Source: Sycobia sp. Sy_11 (taxonomy: Eukaryota; Arthropoda; Insecta; Hymenoptera; Epichrysomallidae). Taken from it: a stretch of DNA of 64,000 nt. The notes beneath the pieces are model-generated. The model was given only the letters and a program-made list of their open reading frames with translations, was not told the origin of the DNA and searched no databases. The DNA lies in the NCBI GenBank assembly GCA_018907035.1, contig JACCIC010000014.1, positions 1,711,001 to 1,775,000 on the forward strand, written 5' to 3'. This document shows positions 12,951 to 24,240 of this stretch, piece by piece. Made by a program: the position numbers and the translations under genes. Position 1 is the first letter of the stretch, and each line of letters opens with the position of its first letter.

Positions 12951-14019
12951 GGATTAAAATGTAATCAGCATTAAATCTTGCAGATTACGGAGTTAACACA
13001 AACTTTGCAATCTGCATATTCTACTGTCTGTAAAAAATAAAGAAATTTTGGCTTGTTCCAGTATCAAAAGAAAAATACAGACTAAGTTATTCTCATAAAA
13101 ATGAGAAAAAAGAATAAGTACTTAAGAAAATTTTTCTCTCTTGACATATATTTTATTATTACCGAATAGCTCATCTACAATTTCAGAAATAACCAAAAAA
13201 TTCTATTTGTTGAAAATTAAAATAAACTAACGTAAAAAATATTAAGAATACAAAAAGCAGTCATAACTTTTACAAAAAGTATGCATATAAATTGAAGACA
13301 AACCTGGTCACTTGAGACTTGCATGTAGAGGAATTTGTTTTATAGAATCGTTCAATGATCAAACTTAATCTTTCTGGTCTGTAGTTGGACGATTTTCCAC
13401 ATAAATTTTTTATTTATATTTGAAGTCCTTAAGAAGACCCTTTTCCAAAAGAAAAATTTAGAGTCTTCTTGTTCTGTAGTACCCTTTCAGCTACTGCATA
13501 TGAAAATATTTTTAATTCGCAGAATTGCTGAAAGAAAAAGAGACCGTCCATCACCACAACGTTCTATCTTTGCGTTGTTTCAAAGATCTACAAACTAGAT
13601 AGCCAAGTAAAAATATTTTAATTTCGATGCAGTCAGATTGTCCTTTACTAACGGTAGTATTTAGACTAATTTTTCATTTATATTTTCGATTTTACGGGGG
13701 TGACTATAAGCAAGGACAGTCTGAATGTCAGTATTTAATTATAAATATATTATTCTATACGACTGTAACACCGATGTCAATGTTTGTTAGTTTAGTTTAC
13801 AACAGTCAAAGTAAGTACAATTTTCAAATTTAAAAGGATTTAAACTAAATTTTTAATGTATTTCGCTTAAATTAACGAATCTGCTACGTTGTTTCATGCG
13901 GATATCCTTGATAAGGTCTTTCGGCTCAATAATATTAGTCATTAATAGATATAATAGTCATCATTGTTTAATAGAAAGTCATATAATTTTTATAAAATTT
14001 ACTTATTCGATGTAAATTA

Positions 14020-14071
<52 letters not shown>

Positions 14072-14801
14072 AGATAGAACACTCAAATGTTTGAATGTTT
14101 TCGGATCCATTTTTATCTACTGACCGAATAAAGAGGAGGTGAACCTATTGAAACTATTTTATTCGACCTTACATTGAATAATAGTCATGATGCCCTTATA
14201 ATATTTTATATAAATGCATATATTGTAGGAAGATTAAAAGGTTACAGGGGAGTATGAGTCTCGACGTTGCTTGAAATGTATGATAATATTTCAGATACAT
14301 CTTTATCCGAGAAATTCCTAAGTAGGCGATCGAAAGCAAAAAAATCTAAACATCGAGTGCTCGTCTTTCAATCTCTCGAAAACTCTTGGAGGAAAGCATC
14401 GTTAAAAGATTATTATGAAAGAAATCCTTTTAGATTCGGTGATATGTTCGAGCGTGGATTCGTGATCCGCTGACTAAGCTGTAAGGGTTGAACTAGTCCA
14501 GGGCGGCAGAAGCCCGCGTATATATTTTTGATAGTAATGTGGGATCAAGCTACGTCCTGTGAACAATCCCTTCTCATTCTGGAAGCTGCTGTATAAGGTC
14601 GACTTTTGGGTTGATATGCAAATAACCCAGCTTTGCAGAAAGTTCAAGTAGTGCGGGGGCTAAACTGTTTTTCGTGTTGATTTTTGATGCAAGAGACGAC
14701 TATTATCTTGTGTGTGATTTTAAAATTTATTTAATTTTATATTTATTTATTTTCTTCTGACTTGATACGCGTGCTCCGATGACTTGGCTTCGAGCAAGAG
14801 T

Positions 14802-14802
<1 letters not shown>

Positions 14803-14850
<48 letters not shown>
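14803..14850. repeat. (GA)n microsatellite
   Basis: A GA tract of more than twenty units. The Ser-Leu-rich open frames on the minus strand come from reading this repeat and are not genes. Confidence 0.9.
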
Positions 14851-14852
<2 letters not shown>

Positions 14853-16805
14853 AAGAGAGAAAGTTTGCAATTGCTTCGATAAATGATTTTTGTACAATCG
14901 ATTCATTAACATGATGTTGGGTCGTCATATATGACTGGAATATCTATTTCTTCGAAAGGACACTATATTTTTTTAGATCTACAAGTCCACTGAATATCGT
15001 AGATAATTTCTTACCTTTTATAGCATATACCTGGTTATCTTTCTTCAATGGATTTTCTCACACAGTTGAGAGTTGATGAATTCCTTTACAAAGCAGATAC
15101 ATCAGGGAGAATAATCGGAATGACTGCTTTTATAACGCGTAGCCATTCAGTCAACGGTCAAGTTATTTCAGAAGTTGTTTTGAACCAACAGAAAACTTAT
15201 TGGTTTAAGGTTGATGATTGAAGATCACGAATGACAGCAGTCAAGTAGAAATGAGGAACATATTAAGCTGTCAATGGGTAGAGATAGTGATGGGGATAGC
15301 GTTTTCCATCGGTGATGATGAAGAGGATCCAAGATCTTCCATGCTGTGCCTCTGTTTCTATCGAGCCCTGGGATTATGATTGTAATAGTTTGTGTAGAGT
15401 TAATTATACGAGGGCCATCTAGACGGTGGAAATGAGAGATTGCAAAGTACTGAAAATAAATATATTTCAATGCTTGTTGACTTCCTTATATTATGTCTTT
15501 CACCTGTCTTACTAATTGTACCAACACTCAAAGAACTTATAAAATTATTGTAAATTAACTTCTGAATGTATTAAGATAATTAATAAAATATAGAAATCAG
15601 AAATAGAGGAAAGTTAAAATATTATTGCATTAAAAAATTAACAACAAAATTAACAAAAATATATAAAAATTTAGAATAATAAATCACCAAATTTTAGAAA
15701 AGATCTAATAAGTACAAAACTGTAGAAAAATTTTTATTCTAAATTTTTAGGTATTTTTGTTATTTTGATTTTTAATATTATAATACAATAATGTTTTCTT
15801 ACTACCCAGCCGAAAGCACGAACTTTCTGGTTCAACTTTGGGCCACAAAGTGAAGCTTTTGCGACCGAATTCGTCTGTCAATCAAATGACAATCAGATAA
15901 CTCTAAAATATCGTATATGCAGTAAAACATCTGTACGCATAACCTTAACTGACTTGTTAAATGTACATTGTTATTATTATTTACAATTTTATTATTATTG
16001 CATGATTTATTTATTTTATTTTCTTCTCCAGCTTCCTTATTTTCTAAACACGGCTCTCGTCTGAATGTGTCGGGTTTTTTTTTCGGTGTCGAGTATAAAA
16101 TAGTGATTAGTAATCTACTATAAAAAAAGGAAATAACGTAAAAATAAAAACAATATTATATAAAATTATAAAATAAATCTTCGTTATGATGATCATGATC
16201 AAAACAAAAATGAAGACCTAAACGTCATAGATTTAAATATAAAAAAATTTTAAATTTGAAAATTCTACAATTATGTTTTATTACAAACATTCATAAATGT
16301 AATTTTATCAATGAAAATGAAATTGAAAAATTTTAAATTTAATCATTATATCAGTTTGTAATTTTAAGCTACTCTGAACTTGAATTACATAAATTTTGTA
16401 ACCATTCAAAATGAAAATTGTATTTACATTGTATTTTTAAATTTAATTATTATTGAAAATTATAATAATATTACTAAAAACTATAATGAATTTTTCTTTT
16501 TTACGCCAAAATTTTCTGCATTTCCTTTTTTTTATGCTCGAGCCAACCTGGGCTTCGCCTCATATTGCAAATGTCGATCATAAATGTTAGACGGCAATGT
16601 CATTCAGAAAATAAATACAATCTATATAGTTAATAGTTAATAATCCTCGGCTTCGCCTAGGTCGTCAAATCACGCATTCCAGCAAATGGAACCTTCCTTT
16701 ATTTATTATCTCCATGTTTTATTATTAATCTTATTGTATAAACAAGAATCTTTTAAATTGTGGTAAGAATTTTTATTTAGTTTTATTTATATAGAGTATC
16801 TATTA

Positions 16806-16814
<9 letters not shown>

Positions 16815-16861
<47 letters not shown>
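16815..16861. repeat. (TA)n microsatellite
   Basis: A perfect TA dinucleotide tract of about 23 units in non-coding sequence upstream of the LINE. Confidence 0.9.
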
Positions 16862-16863
<2 letters not shown>

Positions 16864-17582
16864 CATTTTTAACCTTGATATTTAAATAAATTTCTAATGT
16901 TCTCTAATTTTCATAAAATTTTAGAAATGCAAATTCTAGATTTGAAGTAAAATTATAGTTTTTAGTTACCTGCTTAGAGAACAGAGCAGCACTATCATTT
17001 GTCAGTTAGTGAGAATGATATTTATAAATAAGTAATTTGAATTTTCATGATGTACATATTCCAAACAAAATAACAACATTGTTTTCTTAATAAGTAGCAA
17101 CTCATATGAAGTCATCAATGAACGGTGATGCCGTAAATTTAACATCATGCAATGCTGCAATAATTAATGGAATGAGCTCTTTACTGGAGCTACTACCGCT
17201 TTGAGGCCGATGCTAGAATGTAAAAAACGCAAATTTTGTAAATCACATCTCTATTACAGCCAAATAGTATTTATTTATATAATAAAGAAAGTTATTTCGA
17301 CGGACCAAGAAAAAAAAAGGGAAAAGTATTTTCTGAAGTTTATTTTTTTATATATTATTTTATACATTGAATGTTATATTTTTTATTACAGTACAGAATT
17401 TCTGAAGTACTTAAAATATTTAATATTTTTAGAGACAGCGACTTTAATTAAATGCTACTTGAAAACTCCAAAATGTATATTGTGAAAGGCATAAAAAAAA
17501 TTCACACCTTCTTTGCAAAGTATTATTAAAGATATGAAAAAGCTGGCATTAGATAAAAAAATCCATCAGATACTCCGTTATT

Positions 17583-17595
17583 AATTTAAAAGGTT
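17583..17595. repeat. Left target-site duplication of the LINE
   Basis: AATTTAAAAGGTT occurs here and again, identical, at 23067-23079 directly after the poly(A) tail. This is the footprint of target-primed reverse transcription and defines the element's 5' end as position 17596. Confidence 0.9.
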
Positions 17596-17630
17596 CATTC
17601 GGAATCGAGCACTCGTCTCGAGTAGACGTG
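17595..17630 (+). promoter_or_regulatory. LINE internal promoter: initiator plus DPE
   Basis: TCATTC at 17595-17600 matches the arthropod initiator TCAKTY, with the A at 17597 as +1; its first T comes from the target site. AGACGTG at 17624-17630 starts exactly at +28 and fits the downstream promoter element RGWYVT. The same pairing drives the internal RNA polymerase II promoters of Drosophila jockey and I elements. No TATA box is needed in that arrangement. Confidence 0.75.
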
Positions 17631-17755
17631 TTTTCTCTCTAATCCGTAAATGTAAATAAACCCATTCGCAATCATTGTGTATAATAATACAGAAATCTTC
17701 GCGTTCTATAGTATATTAGTGCTAGTGCCAACGCTCAGTGTTTTTAGCTGCTACG

Positions 17756-17782
17756 GCTGATGCAGTTTTTAACTGCATCAGC
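17756..17782 (+). other. Perfect hairpin just upstream of LINE ORF1
   Basis: GCTGATGCAGTT (17756-17767) and AACTGCATCAGC (17771-17782) are perfect complements with a TTT loop. The hairpin ends 17 nt before the ORF1 ATG at 17800. It could affect translation start or RNA packaging; that is inference. Confidence 0.7.
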
Positions 17783-17799
17783 TGCAGCTTATCCTCATC

Positions 17800-19116
17800 A
17801 TGACTTCTACGAGTGAAGTTCCAAAAAGTGATCTATCTACGTTAACCGAAAGTTCCTGTTTCTCAACAATGCCAATTTATACGCAGCAGTCATATGCTAT
17901 CGTTACTGCATCTAAAACGAGACCCGTAAAAGAAGAGGCAATTGTATTAGATTCCATTGAAGGATTGACAAACGACGATTATCTTGATGGCTTGGAAAAG
18001 TTAATTAAAGTTAGTGATATAAGATATATTTCTAAAATCTCCGGTAAACGGGTTATTATTTACTTATCAAGCAAAAAACTAGTGCAAGAGTTAAAAAATA
18101 AGAATATCGTAATCAAGGACTATACCATACAGATAAAGCCTTACATTAGTAACAATAAAAGGGTTGTCATCTCAAATGTACAGCCGTTTATTCCTGACGA
18201 ACTCATACTAGACGCCCTACACAAGAAAGGAATTAAAATTACCTCTCAAATCAGTGATATCAAGGCCAGTTTTCAAAAATCAGGACGATCTCACATTTAT
18301 TCTCTACGCCGGCAATTTTATATCAAGGAGGAAGACGTAAAAATTCTTCCCGAAAGTTTACAAATAAATTATGATAATACTTCATACTGGACGTACTTAT
18401 CCACGGAATCCACCACATGCTTTATTTGTAAACAAATAGGGCACATTGCTAAATTATGTCCCACTTTAGAAGAAACAGCTCACTCGCAAAAGATAAATAT
18501 TATTCAAAATTCCAACGTGCCTACTATAATCGATAATACACACAACAATGATACACAACAAAATAAGAGACCTCGGTCCGTAACTAGCACTGAAGTATCA
18601 GATATTTCTATAATAAACGTAGCCTCATCTGAAATACTAACTACACCTGTGGTAGATAACGCAGAAAATCAAGTTTTTACTAAACCTAATAAATTACCTA
18701 AGAAAGAAAGTAAAAGCTCCAAAAAGCGTAAGATAACACAGGAAAAAAAGGACGAAAAGTTAAAAGAAAAAATACTGGCGTTAGAAAAAGCTCTGCTACC
18801 TACAAAAGAATTATTTAGCAGCGAGCTTTCTACTATGTCTGTTACCTATGAAAATTTTTTTAATCTAATTAAAGAAAGCTTTAGTGAGACCGATATCATT
18901 ACAATTGCAAAGAAAATGGCAGCTGACGTATCCAGTATTGTTGCAATCATCGAAAAAGTACACCCAGCAGTTGAAGATAAAACTATCAAAGGAAAACTCA
19001 CACGTATTAAAAATCAATTATTAAACTCAAGCACAGCATCAATCTCATCCAGCGAAAATACAGATATGGAATGCGAAACTTCCAATAATAGCAGTCCTAC
19101 TTACAATCTTCAATAA
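17800..19116 (+). CDS. LINE ORF1, Gag-like nucleic-acid-binding protein
   Basis: The protein has 438 residues. Its most secure feature is a CCHC zinc knuckle at about residues 207-220, CFICKQIGHIAKLC, with spacing C-X2-C-X4-H-X4-C. The region before it (residues 50-200) has alternating beta and alpha character, as in the RRM-like part of I and jockey ORF1 proteins. Residues 290-325 are strongly basic (KKESKSSKKRK), and a Lys/Glu-rich helical stretch follows. The C-terminus is Ser/Thr/Asn-rich. ORF1 proteins bind the element RNA and form the ribonucleoprotein that carries it to the target. Only one knuckle is evident, while many I elements have several. The frame has no interruption. The start is the first ATG after the hairpin. 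Confidence 0.88.
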   Translation: MTSTSEVPKSDLSTLTESSCFSTMPIYTQQSYAIVTASKTRPVKEEAIVLDSIEGLTNDDYLDGLEKLIKVSDIRYISKISGKRVIIYLSSKKLVQELKNKNIVIKDYTIQIKPYISNNKRVVISNVQPFIPDELILDALHKKGIKITSQISDIKASFQKSGRSHIYSLRRQFYIKEEDVKILPESLQINYDNTSYWTYLSTESTTCFICKQIGHIAKLCPTLEETAHSQKINIIQNSNVPTIIDNTHNNDTQQNKRPRSVTSTEVSDISIINVASSEILTTPVVDNAENQVFTKPNKLPKKESKSSKKRKITQEKKDEKLKEKILALEKALLPTKELFSSELSTMSVTYENFFNLIKESFSETDIITIAKKMAADVSSIVAIIEKVHPAVEDKTIKGKLTRIKNQLLNSSTASISSSENTDMECETSNNSSPTYNLQ

Positions 19117-19159
19117 ATCTCTATCTAAATATATCTATTATAGCTTACTTTATATAAAT

Positions 19160-22100
19160 ATGGAAAGCTATAATAAGGAATTAAATATTCTATTCTGGAA
19201 TGCTAGAAGCATTACACAACGTAAATACGAACTACCGAATATATTGCAACATATTGATGTCTTTGTGTGTGTCGAAACCTGGCTTACCAACACTATTCTT
19301 CAAGGAAAAGAATTCAATATAACAGGATACAAAACCTTACGTAAGGACAGACAACATAATAGAGGAGGTGGAATACTATTTTTGGTAAAATCTCAATTCG
19401 ATACTGAAATAATTGATAATTTCGAATGCTTAAACGAAGATTTTGAAATTTATGGAATAAAAATTACAAACATCCAACCTCATATGGAAATATATGCTTA
19501 TTATAGACCACCTGGTAGTATACTCGCTCAAGAACAGTGGAATAATGCATTCAAGTTTATTGATTCTAATTCACATAGTATACTTCTTGGCGATTTCAAC
19601 GCACATCACACCTATTGGAACTGTAAAATTAACGACACAAATGGTACACGATTTCTTAATTCAATTGAATCTAAAGACTTATTTATTCACAATACAGAGA
19701 CACTTACAAGATTTAATTGTCGTACAGGTAAAAAAACTAATATTGATCTAATTATTTCGACCATAAGACTGATAGGTAAATTAATTACCTCTGTGTGCGA
19801 CGATTCATACGGTTCCGACCACTTTCCTCTTCGCATAACTGTTTCTATAACTAAATACCTTTATAAAAAAAAATCTTTCAAAATTCAATCTAAGAGAACA
19901 AATTGGGAAAAATTTTCGAAAATATTATTAAATAATTATAATCAATTTTTTCAACCCATATTTTCTCACCTAAGTCCAAGCTGTAAATTACAATTTTTCA
20001 TAAGAGAAATTAGCCATGCAGTAACATTTAGCACGCCCAGAAAAACTTCGATGAACGATAGAATAAATAATTATAAACAAAATCCAGTTAAATGGTGGGA
20101 CACTGACTGTGATAAAATTAAACGTCTGAGAAAAGCAGCTTTGAACAAGTGGCAATATACCAAAAAAATCGATGATTATATTGAATACAAGAAAAGGGTC
20201 GCAATAGCTAAAAAAACTTTTCATGATAAAAAAAAAGAAAGCTTTATTGCCTTCGCTGAATCAATTAACTTTAATACAAACAAAAGTTACGTTTGGAATA
20301 CTGTAAAAATTTTTAAAAATAAATACACTAAAATAAAATCATCTTTTAATCACAATTCTAGTAATATCGATAAAATCTCTCAAACAATAGATAAAATATG
20401 TCCACCATGGGTACCCAATGATCCATCTTGGCTTCCTAATTGTGCTGCAAATACCTTTTTAAGCAATCCCTTTCAACATTCTGAATTTAACATCGTGCTA
20501 AACTCAAGAAAGAGCTCTTCATCCCCAGGGATGGACGGTATTGATTATGATATTCTGAAAAAATTACCATTAAATTATCAATTAGTTCTCTTGGATATTT
20601 TTAATGAAATGTACGATAAATGCGACTTTCCGATAGAATGGAAAAAATCCTTTACTATCTTTATTCCAAAATCAGATAATGAAAGTTTTCGTCCAATATG
20701 TTTGTCGTCTTGCATTTGTAAAGTCTTCGAAGGTCTCGTTAAAAACCGATTACAATGGTGGCTCGAAAAAAATAACCTTATACCGAGTGCGCAATCCGGA
20801 TTTCGCAAAGGCCAATCGACTACTGATAATCTTGTTCAATTAATATTAAAAATTGAAGAAGGCTTTAAGAAAAAACAACATGTCCTCGTTACATTCTTAG
20901 ATATATCCAGCGCGTTCGACAATGTAAATAGCACGATACTACTGGATATATTAGCCGAAATGAAATGTCCCTTAAATTTAATTAAATTTGTAAAATTCCT
21001 AAGTTATGAAAGGCACATATATACAGAATTCACAGGAGATAAATGTAGAAATTGCTATAAAGGCGTTCCACAAGGAGGGGTTCTTAGCCCCTTACTTTTT
21101 AATATTTATATTGCAAACATCATGAAAAATTTACCTAAAAGTGCAATCATATCTAAGTATGCCGATGACATTATAATTTTAGTTAAAAAAAAATCGCTGA
21201 AATCTTGTACGTCAATCATGCAAAAAGCTGTGAGTACTGTACGAAAAAATTTGTATAGCATTGGATTGGAACTATCGGCGCACAAAACACAAATGATAGA
21301 TTTTAATAACATTAACGTCATACCTGGAATTGCAAAAATTAAAATCGATAACATATGTATTAACTCTCAAGAAAAAGCAAAATACCTTGGCATCATATTC
21401 GACTATCAATTAACCTTTAAATATCATATTGACAAAGTTAAAAATAATGTATTGAAAGCCTTTAACGTAATAAAATTTATTAGAGGAACTTGGTGGGGAG
21501 CTGACCCGAACACCCTTCTTATTATCTATAAGTCCTACATTCGGTCCATTATAGACTATGCCTGTTTCGTTTATTATCCCAAAAAGAAAAATAAACGTTA
21601 TATTTTCGAAAAATTACAGTATGCCGCAATTCGACTAGCATTAGGCTACCGCATCAGTACACCGACCAATATTCTGCTGGCTGAATCCAAACTTACTTTT
21701 ATTGAAGATAGGATAAAATATTTATGTCTAAGTTATTTATCAAAAGTACTGTCAAATTCCAATCTGTCTGTACATAAATCGATAGACAGTGCCTATACGA
21801 ATTTTAAAAAATCAAAAAACAAAAGAATCCTTATTAATAGCATAAAAGAAATTATGTCTTACAAAAATGTAATTGATATTCAAAGCCATTACAATTTATA
21901 TAATGTAGATTATGAAACTATTGTAAATAATATAGATGTAGATACGGAATTTGCTCAAACCTTACGCAGCGTTAAAGATGTAAATAGCAAAATTAATGAA
22001 TTTGTAACAAAAGAGTGTGCTGTTTCGATATATACAGACGGAAGCAAAATTCAAAATAATATCTCAGTTGGTATAGCTTGCTTTTCAGAATCGCTCAATA

Positions 22101-22903
22101 TATCCGTTCAAAAAAGCATCTCAAATTATGCATCCATATTCACGGCAGAAAGTATTGCCATTAACGAAGCACTGGATATAGCCATAGCGAATTCCAATCA
22201 TAATATAATTGTGTTCACTGATTCATTAAGCGTATTGCAAAAATTAAAGCATTCTAAATTAAGTATTAAATGTAATAAATACATATATGAAATTAAAAAA
22301 AAAATTATAGAATTCAATAAGATATGTGCAAATAATAAAAAAATCCAATTAGTATGGATCCCAGCTCATGTAGGGATTAAAGGGAATGAGATAGCAGATC
22401 AATTAGCCAAAACCGCTACACTTGTAGAGCCATTAGAAAACATACGACTTCCTTTCTCTGACTTAAAACACATCTTTAAGACAAAAGCAATACAAAATAC
22501 TGATAATAAACTTACTAGTATCGGACTACAGAAAGGTCAAGAATATTTTGCATATTACCATAAAACTAGAAGTAAACCATGGTTCTACAATTGTAATCTC
22601 TCCAGAGCCAACATTGTAACGATCAATCGAAGTAGAGCTAATCACTATGGTCTTTTTGCGTCTCTTGCTCGCATCAACATTATTGATAATTCTGTATGCC
22701 CTTGCAATACTGCAATTCAAGATCTTGATCACGTTCTATGGCAATGTCCAATGTTTAACAATGAAAGAGTACGACTACTAAATCAATTAAAAAAATTACA
22801 TATGACACCTCCCTTTAGAGTAAGATGCTTGCTATCTGTAGAAAATGTACACATTTATAATATTATATACAAATTCTTTCGAAGCTGCAAGTTGAATGTA
22901 TAA
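19160..22903 (+). CDS. LINE ORF2: endonuclease, reverse transcriptase, RNase H
   Basis: The protein has 1247 residues with no interruption. An apurinic-type endonuclease occupies about residues 1-230, with WNARS near the start, LLGDFNAHHTYW near 143 and SDHFPLRI near 219. The reverse transcriptase (about 480-770) has FLDISSAFDNV near 577, PQGGVLSPLLFNIY near 637 and the catalytic YADD near 667. The RNase H domain (about 950-1085) has IYTDGSK near 958, a Glu in FTAES, FTDSLS near 1019 and IPAHVGIKGNEIAD near 1069. A Cys/His cluster (CPCN...DHVLWQC) lies near 1180-1196. The enzyme nicks target DNA and reverse-transcribes the element RNA in place. ORF2 starts 43 nt after the ORF1 stop, so re-initiation is the likely mode of translation. 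All catalytic residues I can check are present. Confidence 0.93.
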   Translation: MESYNKELNILFWNARSITQRKYELPNILQHIDVFVCVETWLTNTILQGKEFNITGYKTLRKDRQHNRGGGILFLVKSQFDTEIIDNFECLNEDFEIYGIKITNIQPHMEIYAYYRPPGSILAQEQWNNAFKFIDSNSHSILLGDFNAHHTYWNCKINDTNGTRFLNSIESKDLFIHNTETLTRFNCRTGKKTNIDLIISTIRLIGKLITSVCDDSYGSDHFPLRITVSITKYLYKKKSFKIQSKRTNWEKFSKILLNNYNQFFQPIFSHLSPSCKLQFFIREISHAVTFSTPRKTSMNDRINNYKQNPVKWWDTDCDKIKRLRKAALNKWQYTKKIDDYIEYKKRVAIAKKTFHDKKKESFIAFAESINFNTNKSYVWNTVKIFKNKYTKIKSSFNHNSSNIDKISQTIDKICPPWVPNDPSWLPNCAANTFLSNPFQHSEFNIVLNSRKSSSSPGMDGIDYDILKKLPLNYQLVLLDIFNEMYDKCDFPIEWKKSFTIFIPKSDNESFRPICLSSCICKVFEGLVKNRLQWWLEKNNLIPSAQSGFRKGQSTTDNLVQLILKIEEGFKKKQHVLVTFLDISSAFDNVNSTILLDILAEMKCPLNLIKFVKFLSYERHIYTEFTGDKCRNCYKGVPQGGVLSPLLFNIYIANIMKNLPKSAIISKYADDIIILVKKKSLKSCTSIMQKAVSTVRKNLYSIGLELSAHKTQMIDFNNINVIPGIAKIKIDNICINSQEKAKYLGIIFDYQLTFKYHIDKVKNNVLKAFNVIKFIRGTWWGADPNTLLIIYKSYIRSIIDYACFVYYPKKKNKRYIFEKLQYAAIRLALGYRISTPTNILLAESKLTFIEDRIKYLCLSYLSKVLSNSNLSVHKSIDSAYTNFKKSKNKRILINSIKEIMSYKNVIDIQSHYNLYNVDYETIVNNIDVDTEFAQTLRSVKDVNSKINEFVTKECAVSIYTDGSKIQNNISVGIACFSESLNISVQKSISNYASIFTAESIAINEALDIAIANSNHNIIVFTDSLSVLQKLKHSKLSIKCNKYIYEIKKKIIEFNKICANNKKIQLVWIPAHVGIKGNEIADQLAKTATLVEPLENIRLPFSDLKHIFKTKAIQNTDNKLTSIGLQKGQEYFAYYHKTRSKPWFYNCNLSRANIVTINRSRANHYGLFASLARINIIDNSVCPCNTAIQDLDHVLWQCPMFNNERVRLLNQLKKLHMTPPFRVRCLLSVENVHIYNIIYKFFRSCKLNV

Positions 22904-23066
22904 AAAGAAAAAAAAAAATATAATAGTAAATAAATAAAGCAGTATCATATAGAAAGTTAACATGTATATCATACCATCTGTAAAGCGAAAACTCTGTAAA
23001 ATAACTGTATGTAATGCTAAATAACTTCAACAGAAGTTAATAAAGCTTTTAATAAAAAAAAAAAAA

Positions 23067-23079
23067 AATTTAAAAGGTT
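23067..23079. repeat. Right target-site duplication of the LINE
   Basis: Identical to 17583-17595. It follows an A-rich tail at 23054-23068; two A residues could belong to either the tail or the duplication. Confidence 0.88.
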
Positions 23080-23232
23080 ATCGACAAATTTGTAATAACT
23101 ATCGTACATCAACAATGAGTACGACAGAGCTAGTATTATATAAAAAATCTAAAGGATTCTCCGTTATTAATTTAAATCGTGATCAAAATGAAAGCAAAAT
23201 TAATACCATGCATTTATATAATTTTGATGCTT

Positions 23233-23375
23233 AAGATGGCTTCATCGCCAGAACGACGGACTACTAATTCGGTAGTCCGTATTCAAGTTTCGGTCTCGAT
23301 CGATTGACACAAGCGCCGCTGTAAAAATTGGCACGTGCTTTATTTACAAACACATTTTAGAGCTTTGTTGCAGAG
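23233..23375 (+). repeat. tRNA-derived SINE, copy 1
   Basis: The head, GATGGCTTCATCGCCAGAAC, resembles a Pol III A-box region. It is followed by a hairpin ACGGACTAC/GTAGTCCGT that looks like an anticodon-type arm, and then by GTATTCAAGTTTC, close to the B-box consensus. The body, GATTGACACAAGCGCCGCTG then TAAAAATT and TTTATTTACAAACAC, matches the reverse complements of 53862-54003 and 40644-40775. It sits about 150 bp after the LINE. No flanking duplication was identified. Confidence 0.6.
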
Positions 23376-24100
23376 CTCGAATACCATTATTTGAAGGTAT
23401 AATAGAACAGCATTATATCACATAAAATATAAATAATTTAAATTTGAATATCAGTACAACAATTTTGTTAATTTAGTTTATTTTCAATTAGAAATAGTAG
23501 TATTTCGATTGAATCCAGGTACTGAATAACGTTAAATTGACACTGATTAATACTGATGAACGTTTTTTACTGATACTTATATAACACTACCACAAAACTT
23601 CAAAGTACGTTCAAATTGTACTATATCATAAAATTTATAAAATTTAATTTTGATTTTTGACAAATATCACTTAACTTTCATATTACTCGTATTTAACCAT
23701 ACATTGAATAGTATATTACAGATATGTACTCTGTTTTTGTATTGCGCTTTTGTCACGAATATAATCTTAACATCAATCTGTAGTATTAAAATAATATTAA
23801 TCTTGTACGATACAAGTAGTTTTTATAATTTTGATTTGCAAGTTTGTCAATGCTTAAAAAATCTGTAATATGTCACACTCATAGATTAAACATAAAGCAA
23901 TATTTTCGTTTTAATAAAAAGTTTCTCAAATTACTTATTTACTAATATGTAACTACTATGATTAGTGTTAATTTTACATATAAAATAACTAGTAAATGAA
24001 TAAAGCTAACACTTAATTTCTATAGGGCTTGAGCCAAGTATTTTCTGTACATTGTACATAAGTGAACAGAGAGGAATACGAAGTGTACCGTAACGTGAAC
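23376..24100. other. Intergenic region between the SINE and the OR2 promoter
   Basis: AT-rich sequence. I see no gene, transposon or structured repeat in it. Confidence 0.5.
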
Positions 24101-24102
24101 GG

Positions 24103-24240
24103 CGCGCATGTGATGTTCGATTGGAACTGAAACAGATGCACAATAAATATTAATAGCTGATCATAGTCTTCGGTGTTACAAAAAAAATTACTGCATGCAC
24201 ACAAAAACAAACTTACAATTTACTTCGTAAATAATCAAGT
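24103..24240 (+). promoter_or_regulatory. Conserved 5' flank of OR2
   Basis: GCGCGCATGTGATGTTCGA at 24102-24120 and CTTACAATTTACTTCGTAA at 24212-24230 match the blocks before the other receptors. The stretch AATTACTGCATGCACACAAA just before the second block is shared specifically with OR4 (50857), supporting an OR2-OR4 pairing. Confidence 0.4.

Larger units (their letters stand above)
12951..17582. other. Intergenic region between OR1 and the LINE
   Basis: No supported gene. A block at 13211-13362 is related to 48818-48985 downstream of OR3. Simple repeats are (TA)n at 14030-14067, (GA)n at 14803-14850 and (TA)n at 16815-16860. An open frame of 68 codons at 14267-14473 with many Arg and Lys is unrecognised and may be chance. 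Stretches at 14470-14700 and 15790-15960 are more GC-rich than the surroundings and may be old transposon pieces. Confidence 0.45.
17596..23066 (+). mobile_element. Full-length non-LTR retrotransposon (LINE), I-clade-like
   Basis: The 5.47-kb element has a 5' UTR with an internal promoter, ORF1 (17800-19116), a 43-nt gap, ORF2 (19160-22903), a 163-nt 3' UTR with AATAAA signals and a short poly(A) tail. It is flanked by a perfect 13-bp duplication. A zinc-knuckle ORF1 together with an ORF2 ordered endonuclease, reverse transcriptase, RNase H fits the I group better than the Jockey clade, which lacks RNase H; R1- or Loa-like placement is not excluded. Both reading frames are open and the duplication is unmutated, so insertion looks recent. 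It lies between OR1 and OR2 and does not interrupt a coding exon. Confidence 0.92.

Noticed and set aside
14727..14928. Two overlapping Ser/Leu-rich minus-strand frames
   Set aside because: Both are produced by reading a (GA)n tract.
19494..22732. Several 68-85 codon frames inside LINE ORF2 on both strands
   Set aside because: They overlap a 1247-codon frame with clear domains in the proper frame.
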